Source: Ancylobacter aquaticus
Lineage (GTDB): Bacteria; Pseudomonadota; Alphaproteobacteria; Rhizobiales; Xanthobacteraceae
Length of the DNA: 64,000 nucleotides
Direction of reading: 5' to 3'
NCBI RefSeq assembly: GCF_004339465.1
Contig: NZ_SMFY01000001.1
Coordinates: 248,001 to 312,000 of the forward strand
A model generated the notes under the pieces. It saw only the letters and a program-made list of their open reading frames with translations. It ran no database searches and was not told the origin of the DNA. The position numbers were made by a program, and so were the translations under genes. Of this stretch, positions 36,880 to 47,352 are shown one piece after another. Positions within the stretch are counted from its first letter, which is position 1, and each line of letters opens with the position of its first letter.

Positions 36880-38256
36880 ATGTCGCTCTCGCTCGACCAT
36901 CCCATTGGCGAACGCTTTTTCGGCCTGCGGCTGGACACGCTTATCCGGCTGCGCTGGCTGGCGATTTCCGGCCAGACGGTCGCCATCGTCGTGGTGCAGT
37001 GGCTGCTCGGCTTCTCGCTGCCGATCGGCGCCAGCCTGGCGGTCGTTGCCCTTTCCGCCTGGCTGAATCTGGCGCTGCGGCTGCGCAATCCCGGCGCGCG
37101 GCGCTTGTCGGATGTGGAGGCGGCGTGGCTGCTGGCCTATGACATCCTGCAACTGGCCGCGCTGCTGTTTCTCACCGGCGGGCTTGCCAACCCCTTTGCG
37201 CTGCTCTTTCTCGCCCCGGTACTGATCTCGGCGACGGCGCTCTCCCCGCGCACCACCATCCTGCTCGGCATGCTGGCGGCGGCCTGCGCGGCGCTGGTTG
37301 GCTTCTGGCAGATGCCGCTGCCCTGGGCCGCCAGCGGCGCGCTGGGCGAGGTGCCGGAACTGCCGACGCTTTATCTCGTCGGTATCTGGCTGGCGCTCGC
37401 CATCGCCATCGCCTTCATCGGCGTGCACGCCTGGCGGGTGGCGGAGGAGACGCGCGAACTCTCCGAGGCGCTTGCCGCCACCGAGCTGGTGCTGGCGCGC
37501 GAGCAGCACCTCTCGGCGCTGGACGGGCTGGCGGCGGCGGCGGCGCATGAGCTGGGCACGCCGCTCGCCACCATCACCGTGGTGGCCAAGGAGCTGGCGC
37601 GGGCGCTGCCGGCCGACAACCCGATGAGCGACGACGTCAAGCTGGTGAGCGAGCAGGCCGAGCGTTGCCGCGCTATCCTGCGCCGGCTGACCACGCTGGA
37701 TGCCGGCGAGGCGCCGTTCGACCGGATGCCGATCTCGCATCTGCTGGAGGATGTGGTGGCGCCGCACCGCAATTTCGGCATCACCATCGCCGTCACCCTG
37801 CCCAGTGGCGCCCCCGGCGAGCCGATCATCGCCCGCAATCCCGGCCTCCTCTACGGGCTGGGAAACATTGTCGAGAACGCGGTCGACTTCGCCAAGGGCG
37901 AGGTCAACATCGTCGCCAGCTGGAGCGAGGACGAGGTGACGATCAGCGTCACCGATGACGGGCCGGGCTTTCCCATCGAACTGCTCGACAGCATTGGCGC
38001 GCCCTATGTCACCAGCCGCGGCCGCAACCGCTGGAAGCGCGGCGCGGAGTCGGACGGCGAGGACCAGAACGGCCTCGGCCTCGGCGTCTTCATCGCCAAG
38101 ACGCTGCTGGAGCGTACCGGCGCCGGGCTCACCTTCGTCAACCGTCCGCCCCCGGCCCATGGCGCCTCGGTGGGGGTGCGCTGGCCGCGCGCGGTGATCG
38201 ACATATCAGGCGATCGTGAACCGGAAGCGGCGAAAGGGCCGTCGGCACGACCGTAG
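36880..38256 (+). CDS. regB: Redox-sensing histidine kinase RegB/PrrB/ActS
   Basis: 458 residues. Six membrane helices (about residues 25-185) contain the quinone-sensing heptapeptide GGLANPF at 100-106. The kinase core has His223 in AAHELGTPLATI, and the redox-active Cys263 in SEQAERCRAIL, the residue that forms an inactivating disulfide in Rhodobacter RegB. Signals aerobic versus anaerobic state to RegA, controlling respiration, carbon fixation and nitrogen metabolism in relatives. AAGGGG is 5 bases before the ATG. regA follows after about 130 bases. Confidence 0.95.
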   Translation: MSLSLDHPIGERFFGLRLDTLIRLRWLAISGQTVAIVVVQWLLGFSLPIGASLAVVALSAWLNLALRLRNPGARRLSDVEAAWLLAYDILQLAALLFLTGGLANPFALLFLAPVLISATALSPRTTILLGMLAAACAALVGFWQMPLPWAASGALGEVPELPTLYLVGIWLALAIAIAFIGVHAWRVAEETRELSEALAATELVLAREQHLSALDGLAAAAAHELGTPLATITVVAKELARALPADNPMSDDVKLVSEQAERCRAILRRLTTLDAGEAPFDRMPISHLLEDVVAPHRNFGITIAVTLPSGAPGEPIIARNPGLLYGLGNIVENAVDFAKGEVNIVASWSEDEVTISVTDDGPGFPIELLDSIGAPYVTSRGRNRWKRGAESDGEDQNGLGLGVFIAKTLLERTGAGLTFVNRPPPAHGASVGVRWPRAVIDISGDREPEAAKGPSARP

Positions 38257-38390
38257 AAGGGGTGTGGCGTTTTGCTCTGGCCGCCCACGGGGTATAAGCT
38301 GGGGCTAAAGTCGAATTGGCAACGCATCGCGGGTGGCGCTCTCGGGCCGCGCCCGGCAATGCCGCAGCCGGCACATGGGAAAGCGTTGAG

Positions 38391-38939
38391 ATGCTCGATA
38401 TCGCCATGGAACCGCAGGACCGCACTCTGCTCATCGTCGATGACGACCGGCCGTTTCTGCAGCGCCTCGCGCGGGCCATGGAAACGCGCGGTTTCATGGT
38501 CACGACGGCGGAAACCGTGGCCGACGGCCTCGCCAGCGTCGAGGGCAGCGCGCCGGCCTATGCGGTGGTGGACATGCGCCTCGGCGACGGCAACGGGCTC
38601 GACGTGATCTCCGCGCTCAAGCGCCGCCGGCCGGAAGCGCGCGGCATCATCCTCACCGGCTATGGCAACATCGCCACCGCCGTGAACGCGGTGAAGATCG
38701 GCGCCGTCGACTATCTCGCCAAGCCGGCCGATGCCGACGACATCTGCGCCGCGCTGAACGCCCAGGGCGACTACAAGCCCCAATTGCCCGAGAACCCCAT
38801 GTCGGCGGACCGGGTGCGCTGGGAGCATATCCAGCGCGTCTACGAGTTGTGCAGCCGCAACGTCTCGGAAACCGCCCGTCGCCTCTCCATGCACCGGCGC
38901 ACCCTCCAGCGCATCCTCGCCAAGCGCGCCCCGCGCTGA
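38391..38939 (+). CDS. regA: Redox response regulator RegA/PrrA/ActR
   Basis: 182 residues, the usual RegA length. Receiver domain with phosphorylated Asp61 (VVDMRLGDGNGLD), Thr in ILTGYGNIATA, and Lys in YLAKPAD, then the four-proline linker region and a Fis-type helix-turn-helix (NVSETARRLSMHRRTLQRILAKRAP) nearly invariant in this family. ATG at 38391 with GGGAAAG upstream; an ATG five codons later is possible. Partner of the upstream RegB. Confidence 0.96.
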   Translation: MLDIAMEPQDRTLLIVDDDRPFLQRLARAMETRGFMVTTAETVADGLASVEGSAPAYAVVDMRLGDGNGLDVISALKRRRPEARGIILTGYGNIATAVNAVKIGAVDYLAKPADADDICAALNAQGDYKPQLPENPMSADRVRWEHIQRVYELCSRNVSETARRLSMHRRTLQRILAKRAPR

Positions 38940-39044
38940 CGCGGGCGCTGCTAACGCCACCGCATACGGGAAACCCCGCTAGGCCGGGGGACGAGGCGCT
39001 TCTAGGTTTCGGGCTCACGCAACGTCAGCGAGCGCCCTCGACCC

Positions 39045-41768
39045 ATGCCCGATGCCGCTTTTCCCCGCATGACGTCCGTCCCCGAGACGGCCCACTGGCA
39101 CGCGATCCCCCATGAAGAGGTGGCCGGGCGGCTCGGCGTCACCAGTGCCGGGCTGACACCGGAGGAGGCGCAGGCGCGCCTCGCCACCCATGGCCCCAAT
39201 GCGCTGCCCGAGCCGCCCGGCCGCCCGCCGCTGGTTCGTTTTCTCGCCCAGTTCAACAATGCGCTGATTACTTTCCTGCTCGCCGGTGCGGCGGCGGCGC
39301 TCGCTCTCGGCCACGTTGTCGATGCCGGGGTGATTGTCGCGGTGGTGCTGGTCAACGCCCTTGTCGGCTTCATCCAGGAGGGCAAGGCGGAACAGGCGCT
39401 GCGGGCCATCCGCAACATGATCGCGCCGCACGCCAATGTGGTGCGCGCCAGCCGGCGCCGGAGCGTCCATGCCCGCGACCTCGTGCCCGGCGATCTTGTG
39501 CTGCTGGAGGCCGGCGACCGGGTGCCGGCGGACACGCGGCTCATCCGGGCGCGCGGCATGCTGGTCGACGAGGCCCTCCTCACCGGCGAATCCGTGGCGG
39601 CCGCCAAGAACGAAGCGCCCGCGCCGGTGGAAGCGGCGCTCGGCGACCGTCATTCGATGGCATTTTCCGGCACCACGGTCGCCGCCGGGCAGGGCGCCGG
39701 CATCGTCGTCTCCACCGGCACGCATACCCAGATCGGCCGCATCGGCCGGCTTATCGCCGATGTCGAGCCGCTGGCGACGCCACTGCTGCGGCAGGTCGAC
39801 GCCTTCGCGCGCCGCTTCACCTGGGTCGCCCTCGCGGGGGCGGCGGCGCTGTTCGCCTTCGCCGTCGCGGTGCGCGGCTATGGCTGGAGCGAGGCGCTGA
39901 TCGCGGTGGTGGCGCTGGCGGTGGGCGTGGTGCCGGAGGGGCTGCCGGCGGTGATCACCATCACGCTGGCCGTCGGCGTGCGGCGCATGGCCCGGCAGCA
40001 CGCCGTCATTCGCCAGCTGCCGGCGGTGGAAACGCTGGGCGCGACCTCGGTCATCTGCTCCGACAAGACCGGCACGCTGACCCGCAACGAGATGACCGCC
40101 CGGCGGCTGGTGCTCGCCAAGGCCGGGCTCGCCGAGATCGCGGTGTCCGGCATCGGCTATGACCCGCAGGGCGCGCTCGGCTGGCAGCCGCCGGGCGAGG
40201 ACGCGCGCGGCGACCCGGCCGAAGCGGCCGCGCTGCTGCTGCGCTGCGGGCTTCTGTGCAACGACGCGCACCTGCATGCCGAGAACGGCGTCTGGCGGGC
40301 GGAAGGCGACCCGATGGAGGGGGCGCTGGTCGCCCTCGCGCTCAAGGCGGGGCTCAGTCCGGAGGCGGAGCGCGGCGCCTTTACGCGGCTCGACGAGATA
40401 CCCTTCGATGCCGCGTATCGCTTCATGGCGAGCCTCCATCGCGACCCGCAGGGCGAGGCGGTGGTCTTCGTCAAGGGCGCGCCGGAAGACGTGCTGAAGC
40501 TCTCGGGCGCGCCGGGCGGCGGGGTGTGGGAGGCGGCGATCGCCCGCGCGGCGGCGGCCGGCGAGCGGGTGCTTGGCTTCGCCATGAAGCGGCTCGCCGT
40601 GGCGCCGCAGCGCCTTTCCTTCGACGATATGCGCGAGGGGTTCGATTTCCTCGGCCTCGTCGGCTTCATCGACCCGCCGCGCCCGGAAGCGGTGGCGGCC
40701 ATTGCCGAATGCCGCAGCGCCGGCATCGGGGTGAAGATGATCACCGGCGACCACGCCGCCACTGCCGGTGCCATCGCCCGCCAGCTCGGCCTCGCCGAGA
40801 ACCCTGTGGTGGTGACGGGCGCTGAGGTGGATGCGGTCTCCGATGAGGTGCTCGTCGACATGGCGGCGAGCACCAGCGTGTTCGCCCGCACCAGCCCGGA
40901 GAATAAGCTGCGCATCGTGCGGGCGCTGCAATCCACCGGCGCGGTGGTGGCGATGACCGGCGACGGCGTCAACGACGCGCCCTCGCTCCGCCAGGCCGAT
41001 GTCGGAATCGCCATGGGCCGCAAGGGCACGGAGGCGGCCAAGCAGGCGGCGGAAGTGGTGCTGCTCGACGACAATTTCGCCTCCATCGTCGCGGCGGTGA
41101 AGGAGGGCCGCACCGTCTACGACAATATCCGCAAGATGATCGCCTGGACGTTGCCGACCAATGGCGGCGAGGTGCTGGCGGTGATCGGCGCCATCCTGCT
41201 TGGCCTCACCATGCCGATGTCCCCGGCGCAGATACTCTGGATCAACCTCATCCTGTCCGCCACGCTCGGGCTGGCGCTGGCCTTCGAGCCGACCGAGCCC
41301 GGCATCATGGAGCGCCCGCCCCGGCCCGCCCGCGCCGGGCTTCTCACCCCCTTCATGCTGTGGCGGGTGGTGCTGGTCTCGGTGCTGTTTACCCTCGTGT
41401 CCTTTGGCATGTTCTTCCAGTCGCTGTGGCGCGGGCAGGAGGTGGAGATGGCCCGCACCCTCGTCGTCAACACGCTGGTGGTGATGGAGATCTTCTACCT
41501 GTTCAACGTGCGCTTCCTGCACATGAGCTCGATCACCTGGCGCGGCGCGTTGGGCACGCCGGCGGTGCTGCTGGCGCTGGTCGCCGTTGTGGCCGGGCAG
41601 TTCGCCTTTACCTATCTGCCACTGATGCAGGCAATCTTCGACACGCGCCCGGTGGCGCTGGTCGACGGGGTGATGATTATCGCCATCGGGGTGGCGCTGA
41701 TGGCCGTGCTGGAAGGCGAGAAAATGCTGCTGCGCCGCCTCGGCATTTTCACGGCCTCGCAAATGTGA
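39045..41768 (+). CDS. Class II P-type cation-transporting ATPase
   Basis: 907 residues. N-terminal cation-ATPase domain, actuator with TGES (180-183), phosphorylation motif DKTGTLT (Asp340), nucleotide domain with VKGAPE, hinge TGDGVNDAPSLRQADVGIAMG, and ten membrane helices. M4 has VVPEGLPAV as in calcium pumps and M5 keeps TNGGE, but M6 reads INLILSATLGLALAFEP, lacking the Thr-Asp of SERCA. So the ion may be other than calcium (Na+, K+, Mg2+ or Mn2+ are possible). ATG at 39045, with an alternative at 39069; both have weak ribosome sites. Position after regA gives no clear hint. Confidence 0.9.
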   Translation: MPDAAFPRMTSVPETAHWHAIPHEEVAGRLGVTSAGLTPEEAQARLATHGPNALPEPPGRPPLVRFLAQFNNALITFLLAGAAAALALGHVVDAGVIVAVVLVNALVGFIQEGKAEQALRAIRNMIAPHANVVRASRRRSVHARDLVPGDLVLLEAGDRVPADTRLIRARGMLVDEALLTGESVAAAKNEAPAPVEAALGDRHSMAFSGTTVAAGQGAGIVVSTGTHTQIGRIGRLIADVEPLATPLLRQVDAFARRFTWVALAGAAALFAFAVAVRGYGWSEALIAVVALAVGVVPEGLPAVITITLAVGVRRMARQHAVIRQLPAVETLGATSVICSDKTGTLTRNEMTARRLVLAKAGLAEIAVSGIGYDPQGALGWQPPGEDARGDPAEAAALLLRCGLLCNDAHLHAENGVWRAEGDPMEGALVALALKAGLSPEAERGAFTRLDEIPFDAAYRFMASLHRDPQGEAVVFVKGAPEDVLKLSGAPGGGVWEAAIARAAAAGERVLGFAMKRLAVAPQRLSFDDMREGFDFLGLVGFIDPPRPEAVAAIAECRSAGIGVKMITGDHAATAGAIARQLGLAENPVVVTGAEVDAVSDEVLVDMAASTSVFARTSPENKLRIVRALQSTGAVVAMTGDGVNDAPSLRQADVGIAMGRKGTEAAKQAAEVVLLDDNFASIVAAVKEGRTVYDNIRKMIAWTLPTNGGEVLAVIGAILLGLTMPMSPAQILWINLILSATLGLALAFEPTEPGIMERPPRPARAGLLTPFMLWRVVLVSVLFTLVSFGMFFQSLWRGQEVEMARTLVVNTLVVMEIFYLFNVRFLHMSSITWRGALGTPAVLLALVAVVAGQFAFTYLPLMQAIFDTRPVALVDGVMIIAIGVALMAVLEGEKMLLRRLGIFTASQM

Positions 41769-41779
41769 CGCTGTCTTGA

Positions 41780-42838
<1,059 letters not shown>

Positions 42839-42850
42839 TCGGCTCTGACG

Positions 42851-43759
42851 TCAGCGCCGGCGTTCCAGCGTGGCGAAGAACAGGATGGTGAGCCCGAGCA
42901 CGATCAGCAGCAGCACGAAGGCGGCGGCGGCGCCCTCGTTCAGGTGCAGGCCGAGGAAGGCGCGGCGGTAGGCGAAGAAGCTGAGCACCTCGGTGGAATT
43001 GCCCGGCCCGCCCTTGGTGAGGATGTAGGGCAGGTCGTAGGTGCGGAACTCGTTGATCAGCTGGATGATCACCGCGATCGCCGCCACCGGCCGCAGCATC
43101 GGCAGGGTGATGTACCAGAACTGCTGCAGCGGCGAGGCGCCGTCCACCTCCGCCGCCTCATAGGGGTCGCGCGGCAGCGAGGCGAGGCCGGCGGCGAGGA
43201 TCAGGATGACGAAGGAGGTCTGCTGCCAGATGTCGATCGCCGCCATGGTCCACAGCGCGAAATCGGCATTGCCCAGCCAGTCGACGCGGGGCAGGCCGAG
43301 GCTTTCCAGCAGCTGGTTGGCGATGCCGAGATTGGGCTGCAGCAGCATGCGCCAGATCAGCGCCACGCTCACCGGCGACATCGCCATGGGAATGGTGAGA
43401 ATGGCGAAATAGACCGGCTTCATCGTCACCGCCCGGTTCAGCATCAAGGCCACGCCGAGACCGAGCACGAATTCCCCCGTCACCGTGATGACGGAATATT
43501 TGATGGTCAGCCACAGCGCGTCCCAGAACAGCGGGTCGCTCATCACGATGGTGAAGTTCTTCAACCCCGTGAGGGGCAGCAGCATCGGCTTGAGCAGGGT
43601 CAGCGAGGAGACCGAGATCAGCGCCGCATAGACCAGCGGCAGGCCCATGACGATGGCGAGGGTCATGAGCCCCGGTGCCGCGAAGGCCCAGCCGGTGCGC
43701 CAGTCCCGATCCGCCAGTGCCGCAAAGCGCATGCGCGTCGTCCGTTCCGTCGTAAACAT
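42851..43759 (-). CDS. Sugar ABC transporter permease, MalF/UgpA type
   Basis: 302 residues from the ATG at 43759, about six membrane helices. The EAA loop is DPYEAAEVDGASPLQQFWYITLPMLRP, split here as EAAEVDGAS and ITLPMLRP. Carbohydrate uptake class CUT1. Starts at 43732 (ATG) or further upstream at 43837 (GTG) are alternatives; ribosome sites are poor. Last gene of the transporter operon, 99 bases after the binding protein stop. Confidence 0.9.
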   Translation of the reverse strand: MFTTERTTRMRFAALADRDWRTGWAFAAPGLMTLAIVMGLPLVYAALISVSSLTLLKPMLLPLTGLKNFTIVMSDPLFWDALWLTIKYSVITVTGEFVLGLGVALMLNRAVTMKPVYFAILTIPMAMSPVSVALIWRMLLQPNLGIANQLLESLGLPRVDWLGNADFALWTMAAIDIWQQTSFVILILAAGLASLPRDPYEAAEVDGASPLQQFWYITLPMLRPVAAIAVIIQLINEFRTYDLPYILTKGGPGNSTEVLSFFAYRRAFLGLHLNEGAAAAFVLLLIVLGLTILFFATLERRR

Positions 43760-43858
43760 GTCGAGAAAGAGACCGGCGCGCCAGCCGACGAGGGGGAAGG
43801 CTGGCGCGCCGTATGGCCGGGACTCTGCGGGGCTCACGCAGCGTCCCGGCCGATGGGG

Positions 43859-45136
43859 TCACTTGTTGAGCAGCTGGGTCAGGCCGTCGGCGGCCGCCTT
43901 CAGCGCGTCCTCGGGCTTGGCCTGCCCGCCGGCGGCGAGCGAGAGCTGGGCGCCCAGCACGTCCTCGTACTGCGCCGAATAGGCGAAGATCGGGAACGAC
44001 TTGCCGGAAGCGACGACCTCAAGGCCGGTCTTGTAGAAGGGGTACTTCTTCAGCACCGCCGCGTCCTCGAACACGTCCGAGCGCACCGGCGCGTGGCCAT
44101 CCATGGCGCGGGCGATGGAAATCTTCTTGCCCTGCACCCAGGTGATGAACTTCCAGGCCGCGTCCTTGGATTCATCCGACGTGTTCTTCGGGATGCCCCA
44201 GCCCCAGCCGCCGCTCTCGCCATGGCCACCAGGCATGACGGAAAGCGCCAGCTTGCCGGCCACCTTCGGGCACTTCTCGGCATTGTCGAGCTGCGGCAGC
44301 ATCCACCAATAGGTGACCATGCTGAAGGCTTCGCCCGCGCACATCAGCCGCATCGTGTCGTCAAGCGTGGCGGAGAGCGCGCCCTGCTGCGCGCCCTTCT
44401 GCACGTTCTCGGCATAGGCCTTCAGCGCGGTCAGGCCCTGCGGGCTGTTCAGCACCACCTTGCGGTCGGCATCGAGATAGGCGCCGCCGGCGGAAAACAG
44501 GTAGTTGGAGTATTCCATCGCGTTCGGGTCGCCGCGCTGGCCCTGCATGGCGGCGCCGACGACCGGGGTGTTCGCCTTGAAGAAGGCGGAGAGCGCGACA
44601 TACTCGGCCAGCGAGGTCGGGAGCGCCAGTTCCTTGCCGGTCTTGGCCTTGTAGTCCGCCTTGATCTTGGGATCGTTGACCAGATCGGTGCGGTAGATCA
44701 GGCCCATGGAGTAATTGTACATGGGCAGGATCGGCGTCGCGTCCTTCGTCTGGCCGAGCAGTTCCAGCATGGACGGGATGAACGGCTTCAGGTCGAAGCC
44801 CGACTTGGCGATGTAGGGGTTCAGGTCTTCCAGCCAGCCGGCCGCGGGGAATTCGCCCGCCCACAGGAAGTCGACTTCGAGCAGGTTGTAATAGCTTTCC
44901 GGCGAAACCAGCTGGGCGACCAGCTTGTCGTGCATGTCGCCATAGCCGATCTTCTCGAACTCGACCTTGATGCCGGTTTCCTTCTCGAATTCCGGCAGCA
45001 GCTTCTCGATGATCTGCGTCTCCGGCACGTCCTCCATCAGGGCGCGCAGGGTGACGTTCTGGGCATGGGCCGGGCCGGCCACTGCGAGAAGGGTGGCGCC
45101 GAGCAGCGCCGCCTTGAGGCTACACTTAAACTGCAT
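43859..45136 (-). CDS. Sugar ABC transporter, periplasmic binding protein
   Basis: 425 residues, extracellular solute-binding family 1. Signal peptide of 25 residues (AGPAHA cut). The mature protein starts with VTLRALMEDVPETQIIEKLLPEFEKE, here in short form, and shows typical FEKIGYGDMHDKLVAQL and WGWGIPKNT segments. Ligand probably a sugar or polyol; not identifiable from sequence. AGGAGAACGAG precedes the ATG. Small stem-loops lie between it and the upstream permease gene. Confidence 0.93.
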   Translation of the reverse strand: MQFKCSLKAALLGATLLAVAGPAHAQNVTLRALMEDVPETQIIEKLLPEFEKETGIKVEFEKIGYGDMHDKLVAQLVSPESYYNLLEVDFLWAGEFPAAGWLEDLNPYIAKSGFDLKPFIPSMLELLGQTKDATPILPMYNYSMGLIYRTDLVNDPKIKADYKAKTGKELALPTSLAEYVALSAFFKANTPVVGAAMQGQRGDPNAMEYSNYLFSAGGAYLDADRKVVLNSPQGLTALKAYAENVQKGAQQGALSATLDDTMRLMCAGEAFSMVTYWWMLPQLDNAEKCPKVAGKLALSVMPGGHGESGGWGWGIPKNTSDESKDAAWKFITWVQGKKISIARAMDGHAPVRSDVFEDAAVLKKYPFYKTGLEVVASGKSFPIFAYSAQYEDVLGAQLSLAAGGQAKPEDALKAAADGLTQLLNK

Positions 45137-45159
45137 CTCGTTCTCCTGTTCCTCTGGAA

Positions 45160-45199
45160 CGGGCTTTGCCCGCCGTGTTGGCGCACGCCCGAATGGGCG
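45160..45199 (-). promoter_or_regulatory. Small stem-loops between permease and binding-protein genes
   Basis: CGGGC-TTT-GCCCG (45160-45172) and CGCCC-GAAT-GGGCG (45186-45199) can fold in the mRNA just before the binding-protein gene. They may help set the different expression of neighbouring genes. Confidence 0.4.
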
Positions 45200-45214
45200 C
45201 GGCAGAAAGGTCCG

Positions 45215-46012
45215 TCACTTCACGCTGCCGAAGGTCAGCCCCTGGACGATGAAGCGCTGGATGAAGCGCGAGGCGATCACCAGCGGCAGCACGGCCAGCA
45301 CGACGCCGGCGGAAACCTTGGCGATCTGCACGCCGTTGGAGGTCTGCAGCGAGGCCAGCGCCACCGGCACGGTCGCGGTCTGTGGACCGCTCAGCACCAG
45401 CGCGAACAGGAACTCGTTCCAGGTGAGAATGAAGCCGAGCACGCCCGCCGCCGCGATGCCGGGCAGCGAGACCGGCAGCACGATGCGCCAGAACGCGCCC
45501 CAGGCGGTGGCGCCATCGGTCTGGGCCGCCCATTCGAGATCCACCGGAATGCCCTCGAAGAACCCCATCAAAATCCAGATGAGGAAGGGCAGGTTCACGG
45601 CGGCATAGACGATGATGAGGCCGGTCAGCGAATTGGTGAGGCCGACGGTGCGCAGCAGGGCAAAGGCCGGCAGCACGATGGCAACCGGCGGCAGCATCTG
45701 CGTCGCCAGCACGGCGAAGCGCCCGGCGCGGCCGCTGGTCTTAAAGCGGGCGAAGGCATAGCCGGTCATCGCCGCGAAGGGCAGCGCCACCACTACCGAG
45801 CCGAAGGCGACGATCAGGCTGTTGAGATAGGACTGGCCGTAGCGGGTGGAGGTGAACAGGTCGACATAATTGTCGAGCGTCACCGCCGGCATCAGCTCCG
45901 GCGAATAGGACAGGTGCTCGGGCAGCAGGCTGGTGCGAATGACCCAGAGCAGGGGCACGAGAATGACGGCGCAGGCGAAGAGAAGGCCAAGGTGAAGTCC
46001 GATGCGCCGCAT
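45215..46012 (-). CDS. Sugar ABC transporter permease, MalG/UgpE type
   Basis: 265 residues, about six membrane helices. The ATPase-contact loop is seen in EWAAQTDGATAWGAFWRIVLPVSLPG (around 162-187). With the MalF-type subunit it forms the pore. It follows the ATPase gene after 13 bases in the operon. Confidence 0.92.
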   Translation of the reverse strand: MRRIGLHLGLLFACAVILVPLLWVIRTSLLPEHLSYSPELMPAVTLDNYVDLFTSTRYGQSYLNSLIVAFGSVVVALPFAAMTGYAFARFKTSGRAGRFAVLATQMLPPVAIVLPAFALLRTVGLTNSLTGLIIVYAAVNLPFLIWILMGFFEGIPVDLEWAAQTDGATAWGAFWRIVLPVSLPGIAAAGVLGFILTWNEFLFALVLSGPQTATVPVALASLQTSNGVQIAKVSAGVVLAVLPLVIASRFIQRFIVQGLTFGSVK

Positions 46013-46025
46013 GCCGCCCCCTCCC

Positions 46026-47177
46026 TCAGTTCGTCACGAGGCGGAGGCTGGGACGGGGAAAGGCCCGCGTCGTCTCCGGATCGAACAGGTGCATGGGGAG
46101 CGGGTCGAGATAGAGCGGCACGCGCGCGCCCACCGGCGCGGTGAAATGGCGCGAGAGACGGGCGGAGATTTCCTGCGGCTTGGCCGTGTCCTTGCCGCCC
46201 CCATCCCCGGTGCCGAGCTGGCCGACGAGGATGTTCTCCACCCCCAGCGATTCCATTGCCACCACCGCCACCTCAATGCGGGCGAATCCCGGCTGCGGCG
46301 CCTCGTGCAGGTCTTCCGGGCGCAGGCCGAAAATCACCGCGCGTCCGGCCAGCGGGGCATAGGCGGGCCGATGCATCGGCGGCACCTCGACGGTGAAACC
46401 GTCGCCGACCACCACCAGCCCGTCGCCACGCCCCTCAACCCGCGCGGGCACCAGGTTCATCGGCGGGGTGGCCAGGAAGCGGGCCACAAAAGTGTCGACC
46501 GGGTCGGCATAAACCTCCAGCGGCTTGCCGACCTGGATCATCCGCCCGTCGCGCATGATGCAGATGCGGTCGCCCATGGTCATCGCCTCGACCTGGTCGT
46601 GGGTGACGTGGACGATGGTGCGCCCCAGCCGGCGGTGCAGCTTGACCAATTCCAGCCGCATCTCCGCCCGCAGCTGCGCGTCGAGATTGGACAGCGGCTC
46701 ATCGAGCAGGAAGGCGACGGGATCGCGCACGATGGCGCGGCCCAGCGCCACGCGCTGGCGCTGCCCGCCGGACAGCGCGGCGGGGCGGCGGTCGAGATAG
46801 GGGGTGAGGCCGAGCAGGCCGGCGGCGTCGCGGATCTTCTCGTCGATGACGGCGCGCGCCACGCCCCGCATCTTCAGGCCGAAGCCCATATTGTCGCGCA
46901 CGCTCATATGCGGGTAGAGCGCGTAGGACTGGAAGACGACGGCGATGTTGCGGTCGCGCGGGGCGACATTGTTCACGCAGCGCCCGCCAATGCGCAACTC
47001 GCCCGAAGTGATGCCCTCCAGCCCGGCGATCATGCGCAGCGTCGTCGACTTGCCACAGCCCGAGGGGCCGAGGAAAATCACGAACTCGCCGTCTCCAATG
47101 GAAAGGTCCACGTCGCGGACGCCATAGGCGCCGTTGGCGTAGAGCTTGGAGACATGATCGAGTTCGATCGACGACAT
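46026..47177 (-). CDS. Sugar ABC transporter ATP-binding protein, MalK/UgpC type
   Basis: 383 residues. ABC domain with Walker [10 protein letters not shown] (37-45), signature LSGGQRQRVALGRAI, Walker B FLLDEPLSNLDA, followed by the C-terminal OB-fold regulatory domain of the MalK family (about 240-375). This domain lets the same ATPase serve several CUT1 transporters. First gene of the transporter run after a 175-base gap from the dehydrogenase gene. Confidence 0.94.
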   Translation of the reverse strand: MSSIELDHVSKLYANGAYGVRDVDLSIGDGEFVIFLGPSGCGKSTTLRMIAGLEGITSGELRIGGRCVNNVAPRDRNIAVVFQSYALYPHMSVRDNMGFGLKMRGVARAVIDEKIRDAAGLLGLTPYLDRRPAALSGGQRQRVALGRAIVRDPVAFLLDEPLSNLDAQLRAEMRLELVKLHRRLGRTIVHVTHDQVEAMTMGDRICIMRDGRMIQVGKPLEVYADPVDTFVARFLATPPMNLVPARVEGRGDGLVVVGDGFTVEVPPMHRPAYAPLAGRAVIFGLRPEDLHEAPQPGFARIEVAVVAMESLGVENILVGQLGTGDGGGKDTAKPQEISARLSRHFTAPVGARVPLYLDPLPMHLFDPETTRAFPRPSLRLVTN

Positions 47178-47283
47178 CAGCGATCCTTTGCCCGCAGGGG
47201 CAGGGCCCCGCCACGCGGAGCGGAGGGAAGAGGAGAACTCCGCCCGGTGCTTGGCTGGCGCGCGGAGTGTAAGCGGACAAAAA

Positions 47284-47310
47284 CGAACATCACAAGTCTT
47301 AAAACGAACG
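47284..47310. promoter_or_regulatory. Candidate DeoR operator half-sites before the ABC operon
   Basis: CGAACAT at 47284 and CGAACG at 47305 are 21 bases apart, two turns of DNA, on the same face. The same CGAACAT occurs as an inverted pair before the dehydrogenase gene. Likely target of the DeoR-type regulator at 48316. Confidence 0.5.
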
Positions 47311-47352
47311 AGGCTCGCTAAATTTCGATCACGTCGTGTCCGGGTTGCCGGC

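Noticed and set aside
39015-41762. 915-codon open frame on the minus strand
   Set aside because: Exactly mirrors the P-type ATPase gene, which has all catalytic motifs.
42944-46144. 1066-codon open frame on the plus strand
   Set aside because: Antisense to four clear ABC transporter genes; rich in His/Arg/Gln as expected for the shadow of a GC-rich gene.
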